Part shown: positions 1 through 5,443 of the stretch, one piece after another | How the letters are laid out: each line of letters begins with the position of its first letter | How positions within the stretch are numbered: position 1 is the stretch's first letter | Source: CAYPKG01 sp964411275 | Lineage (GTDB): Bacteria; Bacillota; Clostridia; Christensenellales; CAG-138 | DNA: 14,005 bases | Direction: 5' to 3' | Assembly (NCBI GenBank): GCA_964411275.1 | Contig: CAYPKG010000045.1 | Location: 1-14,005, forward strand | Translations under genes and position numbers: made by a program | Notes under the pieces: generated by a model | What the model was told of the DNA's origin: nothing | Seen by the model: the letters and a program-made list of their open reading frames with translations, nothing else | Database searches by the model: none

Positions 1-79
1 TCTCCGGGCGCGGGTCATTGAGATAGTTCCGATAGACCAGCCGCACACAGCGGTCAATGATGGTCTTTTCCACCGGCAT
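1..79 (-). pseudogene. VirB4/TraE-like conjugative ATPase fragment, cut by window edge
   Basis: Read on the minus strand from an ATG at 79, the frame gives MPVEKTIIDRCVRLVYRNYL followed by NDPRPE and runs off the left edge. From memory this resembles an internal stretch of VirB4/TraE-type conjugation ATPases of clostridial integrative elements, just before the segment naming the ATP-binding core. An in-frame TAA lies at 83-85, immediately upstream, although in the full-length family this segment is internal. I therefore read it as the remains of a truncated gene rather than a real start. Only 26 codons are visible, so the family call is tentative. It suggests that an integrative conjugative element, or its debris, lies to the left. 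Confidence 0.45.
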
Positions 80-342
80 ACCTTACGACGAAAAAACAAG
101 CTTACGGATACATTTGATGGAACAAATATGATAAGGGAAAGACTTTATGCCAACACGCCGCAGATAGGCAAAATTGGTTAAAGCTCCATGGGTATGAACA
201 AGTTTAGGCGCTGAAGGCAATGATCCGCGCTCGGTTTTCGATCGTACTTACAGGTAGCTAAGAAATTAAAAGTTAAACGTAATGACGTTATGATGTTTAC
301 TAAATGCTTGGGAGGTTTGATTTTACGTAAATAGTCTAAAAA
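80..342. other. AT-rich non-coding stretch between two mobile-element remnants
   Basis: I see no convincing gene here. A 67-codon minus-strand frame (381 to 178) crosses most of it, but it begins inside the insertion-sequence terminal repeat and resembles nothing known to me. Two sequence features stand out. One is an imperfect 24-base palindrome at about 276-299 (AAACGTAATGAC against GTTATGATGTTT). The other is a perfect 10-base palindrome, TTTACGTAAA, at 322-331. The first shares the string TTATGATGTT with the promoter of the GntR gene on the far side of the insertion sequence (about 807-816). Confidence 0.4.
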
Positions 343-356
343 TAATTTATAAAATT
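343..356. repeat. Direct repeat flanking the IS, left copy (probable target duplication)
   Basis: TAATTTATAAAATT is identical to 765-778 on the other side of the element. The repeat is itself nearly palindromic, so duplication on insertion is the likely explanation but chance symmetry of an AT-rich palindromic target is not excluded. Confidence 0.5.
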
Positions 357-357
357 C

Positions 358-384
358 GTAACCTCCCAACTCAAGTTCCACAGT
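358..384. repeat. Left terminal inverted repeat of the deleted IS
   Basis: Pairs with 738-764 over about 27 bases with one mismatch (CCTCC here, CTTCC in the complement of the other arm). The transposase stop codon (complement of 391-393) lies only a few bases inside it, so this is the transposase 3' end of the element. Confidence 0.75.
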
Positions 385-390
385 AAGATA

Positions 391-711
391 TCAGTAGAAA
401 TAACCAGCGGAAAAAGCGGAAAAGAGGAAGGAAAGCATTGGTGATTGAATTACATTTTCAGGAGGAATGTATTCAATCCCCCAGATTTTCGCAACCATCT
501 CGCCAAAAACAAAGGCGAACATCTCAAAAGGCGATTTGCCATTGAGACCCTTTCGTTTAATGCTGTTGGCATGGGAGATAATCAGATCAACGGTATTCTT
601 AGTGAATGCGTCGAATGAAACGCCTTTGGGAACGATATCCCGAAAAATCATATGGTTCTTCTCGACATGAGGCTTCTGGTAGGCGCGAAAATTCCCATGC
701 TTAATTTCGTC
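391..711 (-). pseudogene. IS30-like transposase, C-terminal fragment
   Basis: The minus-strand frame is open from just inside a TAA near 712-714 to the TGA at 391-393. It reads WDEIKHGNFRAYQKPHVEKN near its start and contains HANSIKRKGLNGKSPFEMF further on. This is the end of an RNase-H-fold DDE transposase of the IS30 type. The Glu in PHVEKNH is the likely third catalytic acid, and the NSxKRKxLNGKSPxE stretch is the usual C-terminal signature. The ATG at 651 is internal to the family and probably not a true start. Both catalytic aspartates and the DNA-binding N-terminus are missing, so the product cannot be active. IS30 is my best assignment; a related family such as IS1202 is possible. Confidence 0.65.
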
Positions 712-737
712 CCATATTTATTTCCACCCCGGCGTCC

Positions 738-764
738 ACTGTGGAACTTGAGTTGGGAAGTTAC
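738..764. repeat. Right terminal inverted repeat of the deleted IS
   Basis: Complementary to 358-384. The transposase fragment runs right up to it, with no room for the missing first part of the gene. The internal deletion therefore removed everything between this repeat and the catalytic domain. Confidence 0.75.
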
Positions 765-778
765 TAATTTATAAAATT
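765..778. repeat. Direct repeat flanking the IS, right copy (probable target duplication)
   Basis: Identical to 343-356 and directly abuts the outer end of the right terminal repeat at 764. Confidence 0.5.
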
Positions 779-791
779 GCAAATAAAAACA

Positions 792-820
792 TTGACGTAC
801 AAACATTATGATGTTATGAT
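792..820 (+). promoter_or_regulatory. Promoter of the GntR regulator gene, with candidate operator
   Basis: TTGACG at 792-797 and TATGAT at 815-820 are separated by 17 bases, a good sigma-A promoter. Between the boxes lies an inverted repeat, AACAT-TATG-ATGTT (802-815), and TTATGAT occurs twice in tandem (807-820). A repressor bound here would block polymerase, which would fit autoregulation by the GntR protein encoded 47 bases downstream. The repeat does not closely match the usual GntR/HutC half-site (GT-n-TA-n-AC), so which protein binds is inference. Confidence 0.55.
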
Positions 821-860
821 CTATTTATCATCCGAATACCTATAGAAAAGATAGATATGA

Positions 861-870
861 AAGGGGGTGA
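861..870 (+). promoter_or_regulatory. Ribosome-binding site that questions the GntR start
   Basis: AAGGGGGTGA matches the ideal AAGGAGGTGA at nine of ten positions and overlaps the GTG at 867-869, leaving no spacer. The first in-frame codons at a normal distance are ATT (876) and ACG (879); the TTG at 888 is about 20 bases from the GGGGG core. A rare ATT start, of the kind known for infC, fits the spacing best. Confidence 0.45.
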
Positions 871-1592
871 ATTCAATTACGTCTCCATTGTATATTAAGG
901 TCTATAACACAATTCGAGAAAAAATTGAAACAGGCGATTACCCCAAAGGAAGTTTTCTGCCCACCGAGAGCGAATTGCAATCGCAATTCAATGTGAGCAG
1001 GATCACGGTCCGAAAGGCCGTTGAGCTCCTGTCCGGCGAAGGGTTTGTGCGGGTGCAGCAAGGGCGCGGTACAGAAGTTTTGGATCACCGTACCTCGCAA
1101 AAACTCAACTATGTCAGCTCCTTTATGGAAACTCTTACAGAGCGGGGATACAGGGTCTGGTCGAAAAACAGCAGTATTGAGCGCCTCAACCCCCCCATTC
1201 GTGTGGCAGAGGAATTGGGCATCGCACCGGAAACGGAAGTGGTGCGCTTGTACCGCATCCGCATGGCCAACGAAAGGCCGATCGCCATCATGATCAATTA
1301 CGTCAAGAGCGAGATTGCACACGACTTAGAGCGGGTGTATGACGATCAGGAGTCTCTGTACAATATTTTGGAAAAGCACTACGGCATCAATATCGAGTCC
1401 GCAGTTGAAAGCATCGGCGCACGGGTAGCAGGCACCGTAGAAGCGGAGCTGCTGCAAATCCCCGAGGGTGCGCCGCTGCTTACCAGCAGGCGCGTCACTT
1501 ACACAAACGGAAAGCCTTTCGAGGTTGTTATTTCAAACATTGTTGCAGATCGCTATGAATATAGTGTGTTTCTAAAAGGCCGGATGGTATAA
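867..1592 (+). CDS. GntR-family (HutC/UTRA) transcriptional regulator
   Basis: This is a 241-residue repressor-type regulator of full family length. Residues 6-71 form the GntR winged helix-turn-helix, with the LPTESEL...FNVSRITVRKAV signature and the wing GFVRVQQGRGT. Residues ~79-237 form a UTRA ligand-binding domain (NYVSSFMETLTERGYRV onward), which in this family binds a sugar, sugar phosphate or other small effector. It heads the decarboxylase-kinase-isomerase cluster and probably senses that pathway's substrate or phosphorylated intermediate. The start is uncertain. The listed GTG sits inside the Shine-Dalgarno sequence itself (AAGGGGGTGA, 861-870), so translation may really begin at ATT (876), five bases further on, costing three residues. 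The family is certain; the ligand is unknown. Confidence 0.93.
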   Translation: MNSITSPLYIKVYNTIREKIETGDYPKGSFLPTESELQSQFNVSRITVRKAVELLSGEGFVRVQQGRGTEVLDHRTSQKLNYVSSFMETLTERGYRVWSKNSSIERLNPPIRVAEELGIAPETEVVRLYRIRMANERPIAIMINYVKSEIAHDLERVYDDQESLYNILEKHYGINIESAVESIGARVAGTVEAELLQIPEGAPLLTSRRVTYTNGKPFEVVISNIVADRYEYSVFLKGRMV

Positions 1593-1770
1593 GGGCAGAG
1601 GGCAGCCCAGACAGACGAAAACAGAACCATACCTGAACGATCCTAAATTAAGCGCAAATTCCCCCCTATGACGCTTATGTGTGTTTTGTGTACTCATTTT
1701 TCAATTTCATTGAAGCGCAATTCCAGAAAACCCAGAAACCAGCAGGAAAATAAAAAAGGAGGTAAGAACA
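1593..1770 (+). other. 178-base spacer with a direct repeat; possible operator or leader
   Basis: The gap between regulator and decarboxylase genes holds no believable gene. It contains a near-identical direct repeat, AAGCGCAAATTCC at 1650-1662 and AAGCGCAATTCC at 1713-1724. The first copy also starts a short inverted repeat, AAGCG at 1650-1654 with CGCTT at about 1672-1676. I cannot point to a convincing terminator or promoter. The repeat could be a regulator site controlling the downstream genes separately. Confidence 0.3.
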
Positions 1771-2499
1771 TTGATCAAAAAAGAGGACTGGGGCTTTACA
1801 AATCCCGTAGTATCGGATTTGTATGGTTCACCCCCACTTGTGTGGAAGGATATGGATATCCATCTAGTTGTGTACGAAACGGACATCGAGAATATTGAGC
1901 GCGTAATACCCGAACCCCTAAAGGCACGAACCAACAAAGTCATCGTGTGGCACTCGCAGTTCACCCTTGGCACGACCCAGGGGGCGTTTAAGGAAACCGC
2001 TATCTATGTGCAGGTTGAGCACAATGGGATCAAAGCGGATTATGAGCCTTTCCTGTATGTCAATAGCCATTTGCCCCTGACCGCCGGGCGGGAAATTTGG
2101 GGCTATCAAAAGAAGATGGCAAACATTGAGATCACGCCGGATATGGAGGCGGTCAGGGCAGAGACAACGCGGCTCAACCATCAGATTATCAAGGCCCTGG
2201 TAGTGCCGCGCTATATCGCGGACATGAATGAGGTTCCATGGAGCGATGACGGCGTGTTTTCCTTAAAGTATATTCCTAGTGCGGAAGAAGGCGGGGAACC
2301 CATTCGGGAGCTAATATTGACGCCCGGAGAATTCACCGCTCAGGAAGGCAAATTCTTCGGCGGGCCAGCATCCATTTCCTTCGAGCGTTCCGAAATCGAT
2401 CCCACCTATTATCTTGAGCCCAAAAAGATTCTCGGCGGCTTCTTTGGTAAAGGTGACCTGTACCTTCCCTTTGGAAAAGTGATCGAGAACTACAAGTAA
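1771..2499 (+). CDS. Acetoacetate decarboxylase-family enzyme
   Basis: At 242 residues this matches the usual length of acetoacetate decarboxylase (about 244). The decisive stretch is GREIWGYQKKMANIEI. Lys114 and Lys115 align with the Schiff-base lysine and its neighbouring pKa-lowering lysine of the clostridial enzyme (YPKKLG). Glu75 in FKETAIYV aligns with its active-site Glu76, and the N-terminal VIPEPL and middle VNSHLPLTAGRE segments also match. It should therefore form a carbonyl-lysine intermediate and decarboxylate a beta-keto acid or do related aldol/dehydration chemistry; the family is now known to be broader than its name. The TTG start follows AAGGAGG by about eight bases. Its place between a GntR regulator and sugar enzymes suggests a keto-sugar-acid substrate rather than acetoacetate. 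Substrate is inference. Confidence 0.85.
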   Translation: MIKKEDWGFTNPVVSDLYGSPPLVWKDMDIHLVVYETDIENIERVIPEPLKARTNKVIVWHSQFTLGTTQGAFKETAIYVQVEHNGIKADYEPFLYVNSHLPLTAGREIWGYQKKMANIEITPDMEAVRAETTRLNHQIIKALVVPRYIADMNEVPWSDDGVFSLKYIPSAEEGGEPIRELILTPGEFTAQEGKFFGGPASISFERSEIDPTYYLEPKKILGGFFGKGDLYLPFGKVIENYK

Positions 2500-2526
2500 C
2501 AGGCCCGCAAAGAAAGGTATACGAGC

Positions 2527-3309
2527 ATGTTTATGATTGCATACGATTTGGGCACCGGCGGGACAAAAGCCTCCATCTATGATGCAGAGGGCCGGTGCCT
2601 GTGCAGCCACTTTGAGGAATATGATACATTCTTTCCCAATCCAGGCTGGCACGAACAGCGCCCGGAGGACTGGTGGCAAGCGATTGAGACATGTACTCGG
2701 GTGCTGATCAGTCAGGGGAAATGCAATGCCAGCGATATTCGGTATCTTTCCATTTCCGGGCACAGTATGTCGGTGGTTCCGGTGGACCGCTCCGGCATGC
2801 TGCTGCGCGAGCGGGTTCCGATCTGGTCTGACACCCGGGCAAAGCGGCAGGCAGATACGTTCTTTGGCCGCATTGATTATGAAGACTGGTACAGCGCCAC
2901 GGGAAATGGATTTTCCCGTGAATGCTATGCGGTGTTCAAAATGATGTGGTACCGGGATAACGAACCGGAGCTTTATGAAAAGACCCAATGTGTACTTGGA
3001 ACAAAGGACTATATCAACATGAAGCTCACCGGCAGGATGGTGACGGACTATTCCTACGCGTCCGGCTCTGGGGTATACCGCCTCCTGAGCCGCCGCTATG
3101 AGGATGCCTATGTTCAGGCAAGCGGGCTCCGGCCCAGCCTTTTTCCAGAGATCATCCCCTCTCATGAGGTCGTGGGCACAGTTCTGCCTGAAGTTGCAGA
3201 TCGCCTCGGCCTTTCCCGAACATTACAGGTAATGGCGGCCACTCGGAACGCCGCCATGTTTTTTGTGAAACCGATGAAATGGAAAACCGAAAGGTACATT
3301 GTGCGCTAA
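2527..3309 (+). pseudogene. FGGY-family sugar kinase, 3' half deleted
   Basis: Residues 1-237 are the N-terminal domain of an FGGY carbohydrate kinase (xylulokinase/erythritol-kinase type). The phosphate-binding YDLGTGGTKASIYD lies at 6-19, the WWQAI helix at 49-53, ISGHSMSVVPVD at 76-87 and PIWSDTRA at 98-105. The frame then loses homology after LSRTLQVMA, where the family continues with a glycine-rich GGxDN motif. The next 24 codons are the triosephosphate-isomerase gene read out of frame, ending at TAA 3307-3309. Full-length relatives have about 500 residues, so the ATP-binding C-terminal domain is absent and the protein should be inactive. Junction at 3235-3239. A weak AAAGG ribosome-binding site lies nine bases before the ATG. 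Substrate is likely a tetrulose, pentulose or polyol, by context. Confidence 0.85.
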
Positions 3310-3791
3310 AGCATGGGTTTACCCCGCTGCTTTGTGTCGGCGAAACATTGGCGCAAAAAGAGGCTGGTATTGCGGACGAAATAATACGCATTCAACTCAA
3401 AGTAGGGCTTCAGGGTGTTAGTCCCGAGCAAGCGCAACGGCTGTACATCGCTTATGAGCCGGTCTGGGCGATCGGCATAAATGGGCAGCCCGCCTCCAAA
3501 GAATATGCCTCGGACAGGCACAGCATATTGCGCGAAACCCTATGCGAACTATACGGCGCGCAGATATCGGCCCAAATCCCGTTGCTTTATGGCGGAAGCG
3601 TAAACCCCGATAATGCCCAAGGGCCTATCATGGCCCCGGAAATCGACGGCCTGTTTATTGGAAGAAGCGCCTGGCATGCCGATTGTTTTGACAAGCTAAT
3701 CCGCCTTGTGTTACAAGCCGAAAAAAAGACTAGGAGGAAGATTTCATGCGAATCATTGCATTTGGTTGCGACCCCAACGCGGCGGAATTAA
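3237..3791 (+). pseudogene. Triosephosphate isomerase-family protein (EryH-like), 5' end missing
   Basis: The frame picks up at 3237 with GHSERRHVFCETDEMENRKV, which is the TIM-barrel stretch carrying the catalytic histidine (HSERR). It continues through TPLLCVGET, the catalytic glutamate in IAYEPVWAIG, and the phosphate-binding LLYGGSVN and DGLFIGRSAW. The first ~93 residues, with the catalytic Asn and Lys, are missing, fused away against the kinase gene. After the glutamate the loop reads INGQPASKEYA instead of the TGKTATPEQA of glycolytic enzymes. I associate this loop with the tetrulose-phosphate isomerases EryH/LerI. The last 20 codons overlap rpiB and look non-native: a run of seven A at 3721-3727 seems one base short, because with eight the frame would stop at TAG just before the rpiB ribosome-binding site. 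An ATG at 3279 is internal. Confidence 0.85.
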
Positions 3792-4195
3792 AGGAAATTC
3801 TGATGGTAGTTTGCCAAAAGGCTGGGTATGGGGTGGTGGATCTGGGCGCACAGGATCCAATCTATGCCAATACCGCCATCCGCGTGGCGGAATATGTCGC
3901 TTCTCAAAAGGCAGACAAGGGCGTGTTGATCTGCGGCACCGGAATAGGCATGAGTATTGCCGCAAATAAAGTAAAAGGTGCGTATGCGGCATTACTCACC
4001 GATGGTTATTCCGCAGAGCGCGCCTGTCTGAGTAACGACGCGAACATCGCCTGTCTGGGCGCGTTTACGCTTGGGCCAAAGCTGGCGGAACGTCTGCTTC
4101 TCACCTGGCTGACCGGGGAATTTGATCCCAGCTCCTCTTCCGGCCCTAAAGTACGACGCATTCAGGAGTATGAGCTGGATGACCGCGGGCTATAG
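3746..4195 (+). CDS. RpiB/LacA-B family sugar-phosphate isomerase (EryI-like)
   Basis: This 149-residue protein has the normal RpiB length. The active-site thiol is Cys63 in LICGTGIGMSIAANKVKG, the family signature that makes the ene-diol intermediate and the anion-binding loop. SNDANIACLGAFTLG at about 97-111 matches the second conserved block. The N-terminal motif is CDPNAAELK, lacking the histidine of SDHAG found in true ribose-5-phosphate isomerases. This points to another aldose/ketose phosphate, and the TIM-family neighbour suggests erythrulose 4-phosphate to erythrose 4-phosphate, as for EryI. GGAGG at 3733-3737 is eight bases before the ATG. It is intact, but the two enzymes upstream are broken, so it may be a relic. 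Family sure, substrate inferred. Confidence 0.88.
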   Translation: MRIIAFGCDPNAAELKEILMVVCQKAGYGVVDLGAQDPIYANTAIRVAEYVASQKADKGVLICGTGIGMSIAANKVKGAYAALLTDGYSAERACLSNDANIACLGAFTLGPKLAERLLLTWLTGEFDPSSSSGPKVRRIQEYELDDRGL

Positions 4196-4390
4196 AATAG
4201 GTTATTGTCCGCAACCGAGGCCAGGTACTTACATATAAAGACGAAGATGCAATATATTTTTGCTCAAAAATTTCCCTCTATGCCTAACTATCAGGATAGA
4301 GGGAAACCGCTTTATAAATTGCCTGGGATAAAGACAGGCGTATTTGCTCCGGGAAACATTCCCCGCGGCTTTTTCATTATATATCGGGTT
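4196..4390. other. Convergent intergenic region, hairpin-rich
   Basis: The rpiB-like gene and the minus-strand exported-protein gene converge here. An 82-codon plus-strand frame (4205-4453) has no good start or ribosome-binding site and runs into the opposing gene, so I do not call it. Besides the terminator at 4266-4306 there is a GCCTG/CAGGC stem (4321-4325 with 4335-4339). Confidence 0.5.
4266..4306 (-). terminator. Rho-independent terminator of the minus-strand exported-protein gene
   Basis: A perfect 11-base inverted repeat, TTTCCCTCTAT (4271-4281) and ATAGAGGGAAA (4296-4306), has a 14-base loop. On the minus strand the stem is followed by a run of T (complement of AAAAA at 4266-4270), about 85 bases past the stop of that gene. 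On the plus strand no T-run follows, so it would only weakly stop the rpiB transcript. Confidence 0.7.
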
Positions 4391-5254
4391 TTATTTTGGT
4401 ATGGTAAAAAGCCTTTTATCCTTAATAATAAAAGAGTCTTCCTCGTAACATAAGACGCTAACAAAATATCCAACAAGTTGAAAAGAAGTCGTTGCGGCTT
4501 GCTTTGTCAGCACATAAGTTTTCCCATCCTGGCCAACAATGTCAAAATCGCTGATGCTTCCTAAAGAGGCACCCCTGAAGCCTCTTTCAATCATTTCAGG
4601 GTCTTCTACTAAATAAGGCCTGATAAAATCTTCTTCAATTAAAAACCAAGGGTAAGAGCGGGGGTCATCCGGAAAACGATGATCAGCGTCATCCGGGTAA
4701 AATGGGCCCCAGATTAATTCAATCCCATCGTCTAATTTGGGAGTGGTGAGCCGAGTATATTGTCCATCCTGCTTTGTAAATATAAATATTGCAAAGTAAC
4801 CATCAATCGGTTCGACATTTATCGTCAAGTTTTCTGCCAGTATAATGACCTCCGGCTCTCCGTCTTGGGTCAGGTCCGCATATGCAATCTTACTTGTAGG
4901 CAGGAAATTACCAAACACACTTAGTCTTAATTCTGGTGCATGTGAAAAGCCAACGGTCATTGTGTTGTCCCATTCAGCAGTACGGTTTTCAAAGGAAATA
5001 GATGTCACAATTCCCAAATCCGGCCCTGCAATGTTCTTTTCCCCTCGCTTTATATGCTCGTTACCGCGCGTCGTGCCCAAGCGCTCAATAGCCTGCTCTA
5101 ATGTAATATACGGCGTGCTAGAAGGTTCTGGAGCGGGAGTAACATCGATTATTATTATCTGCGCTGGGGCGGTATTCGCTTGTGGCGCAGCGCAAGATAA
5201 GGATGCCGCAAATATAAGAATAAAGGCCATAAATAAGGCGAACTTCATCTTCAT
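4391..5254 (-). CDS. Exported or lipid-anchored protein of unknown function
   Basis: I do not recognise this 287-residue protein. It starts with a signal peptide: MKMK, then a hydrophobic core FALFMAFILIFAASLS ending at Cys21. SLSC is a poor lipobox (no Leu at -3), so it may be either a lipoprotein or a secreted protein. A Pro/Ser/Thr-rich linker follows (about 38-49, VTPAPEPSSTP), typical of proteins held off the membrane. At 125-138 the stretch YADLTQDGEPEVII resembles the calcium-binding loop of VCBS/FG-GAP-type repeats (DxTxDGxxE). The rest looks like a globular extracellular domain. GGAG lies ~12 bases before the ATG, and a second ATG follows two codons later. It is monocistronic, with its own promoter (5288-5316) and terminator. 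Its GC content is lower than that of the operons on either side, which hints at separate ancestry. Confidence 0.75.
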   Translation of the reverse strand: MKMKFALFMAFILIFAASLSCAAPQANTAPAQIIIIDVTPAPEPSSTPYITLEQAIERLGTTRGNEHIKRGEKNIAGPDLGIVTSISFENRTAEWDNTMTVGFSHAPELRLSVFGNFLPTSKIAYADLTQDGEPEVIILAENLTINVEPIDGYFAIFIFTKQDGQYTRLTTPKLDDGIELIWGPFYPDDADHRFPDDPRSYPWFLIEEDFIRPYLVEDPEMIERGFRGASLGSISDFDIVGQDGKTYVLTKQAATTSFQLVGYFVSVLCYEEDSFIIKDKRLFTIPK

Positions 5255-5287
5255 AACCCTATGTCACTCCATTCTTTACCTGGGTTA

Positions 5288-5316
5288 ATTATATAATTCA
5301 TATTAGTCAAAGTCCA
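5288..5316 (-). promoter_or_regulatory. Promoter of the exported-protein gene
   Basis: On the minus strand TGGACT (complement of 5311-5316) and a perfect TATAAT (complement of 5288-5293) are 17 bases apart, about 35 bases before the start codon. A second -35-like TTGACT is too close to the -10 to serve. Confidence 0.55.
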
Positions 5317-5368
5317 GTATTCACATAGGGCAATATTTCTAAGGCTAGTTTAAAAATTTAAGTGAGAT

Positions 5369-5399
5369 TTGCGGGACATCTCCCGAAACGTGATATAAT
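5369..5399 (+). promoter_or_regulatory. Extended -10 promoter of the acetyltransferase gene
   Basis: TGATATAAT at 5391-5399 is a perfect extended -10 element. The -35 region is poor: TTGCGG at 5369-5374 with a 19-base gap is the best fit. The -35 region overlaps an inverted repeat, CGGGA-CATC-TCCCG (5372-5385), which could bind a regulator. Confidence 0.55.
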
Positions 5400-5443
5400 A
5401 GAAGAACCCCATAAAAATACGCGATAGATGAGATGGAGGCATT

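Larger units (their letters stand above)
358..764 (-). mobile_element. Internally deleted insertion sequence (IS30-like), non-autonomous
   Basis: About 27-base inverted repeats bound this element: left arm 358-384, starting GTAACCTCCCAACTC, and right arm 738-764, whose complement starts GTAACTTCCCAACTC. They differ at one position. Directly outside lie TAATTTATAAAATT at 343-356 and the same 14 bases at 765-778. Counting one mismatched base, the left copy abuts the repeat exactly, as a 15-bp target duplication would. Inside is only the C-terminal part of a transposase, whose frame runs into the right terminal repeat, so the N-terminal two thirds and its promoter are gone. It cannot move by itself but could be mobilised in trans. 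IS30 elements usually make 2-3 bp duplications, so the long repeat is odd. Confidence 0.7.

Noticed and set aside
178..381. 67-codon minus-strand frame starting in the IS terminal repeat
   Set aside because: It begins inside the terminal repeat, has no ribosome-binding site and resembles no known protein; chance open frame in AT-rich DNA.
1668..1898. 76-codon plus-strand frame before the decarboxylase gene
   Set aside because: Overlaps the decarboxylase start in another frame; the ribosome-binding site at 1756-1763 belongs to the TTG at 1771.
2311..3165. 284-codon open frame on the minus strand
   Set aside because: It lies wholly antisense to the decarboxylase and kinase genes, whose family motifs are clear, and its own product is rich in Pro/His/Cys as shadow frames of GC-rich genes usually are.
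4205..4453. 82-codon plus-strand frame after the rpiB-like gene
   Set aside because: No good start codon or ribosome-binding site; it runs through a terminator hairpin and into the 3' end of the opposing gene.
5257..5330. Inverted CCCTATGT / ACATAGGG bracketing the exported-protein promoter
   Set aside because: Only eight bases, 58 apart; likely by chance in AT-rich DNA.
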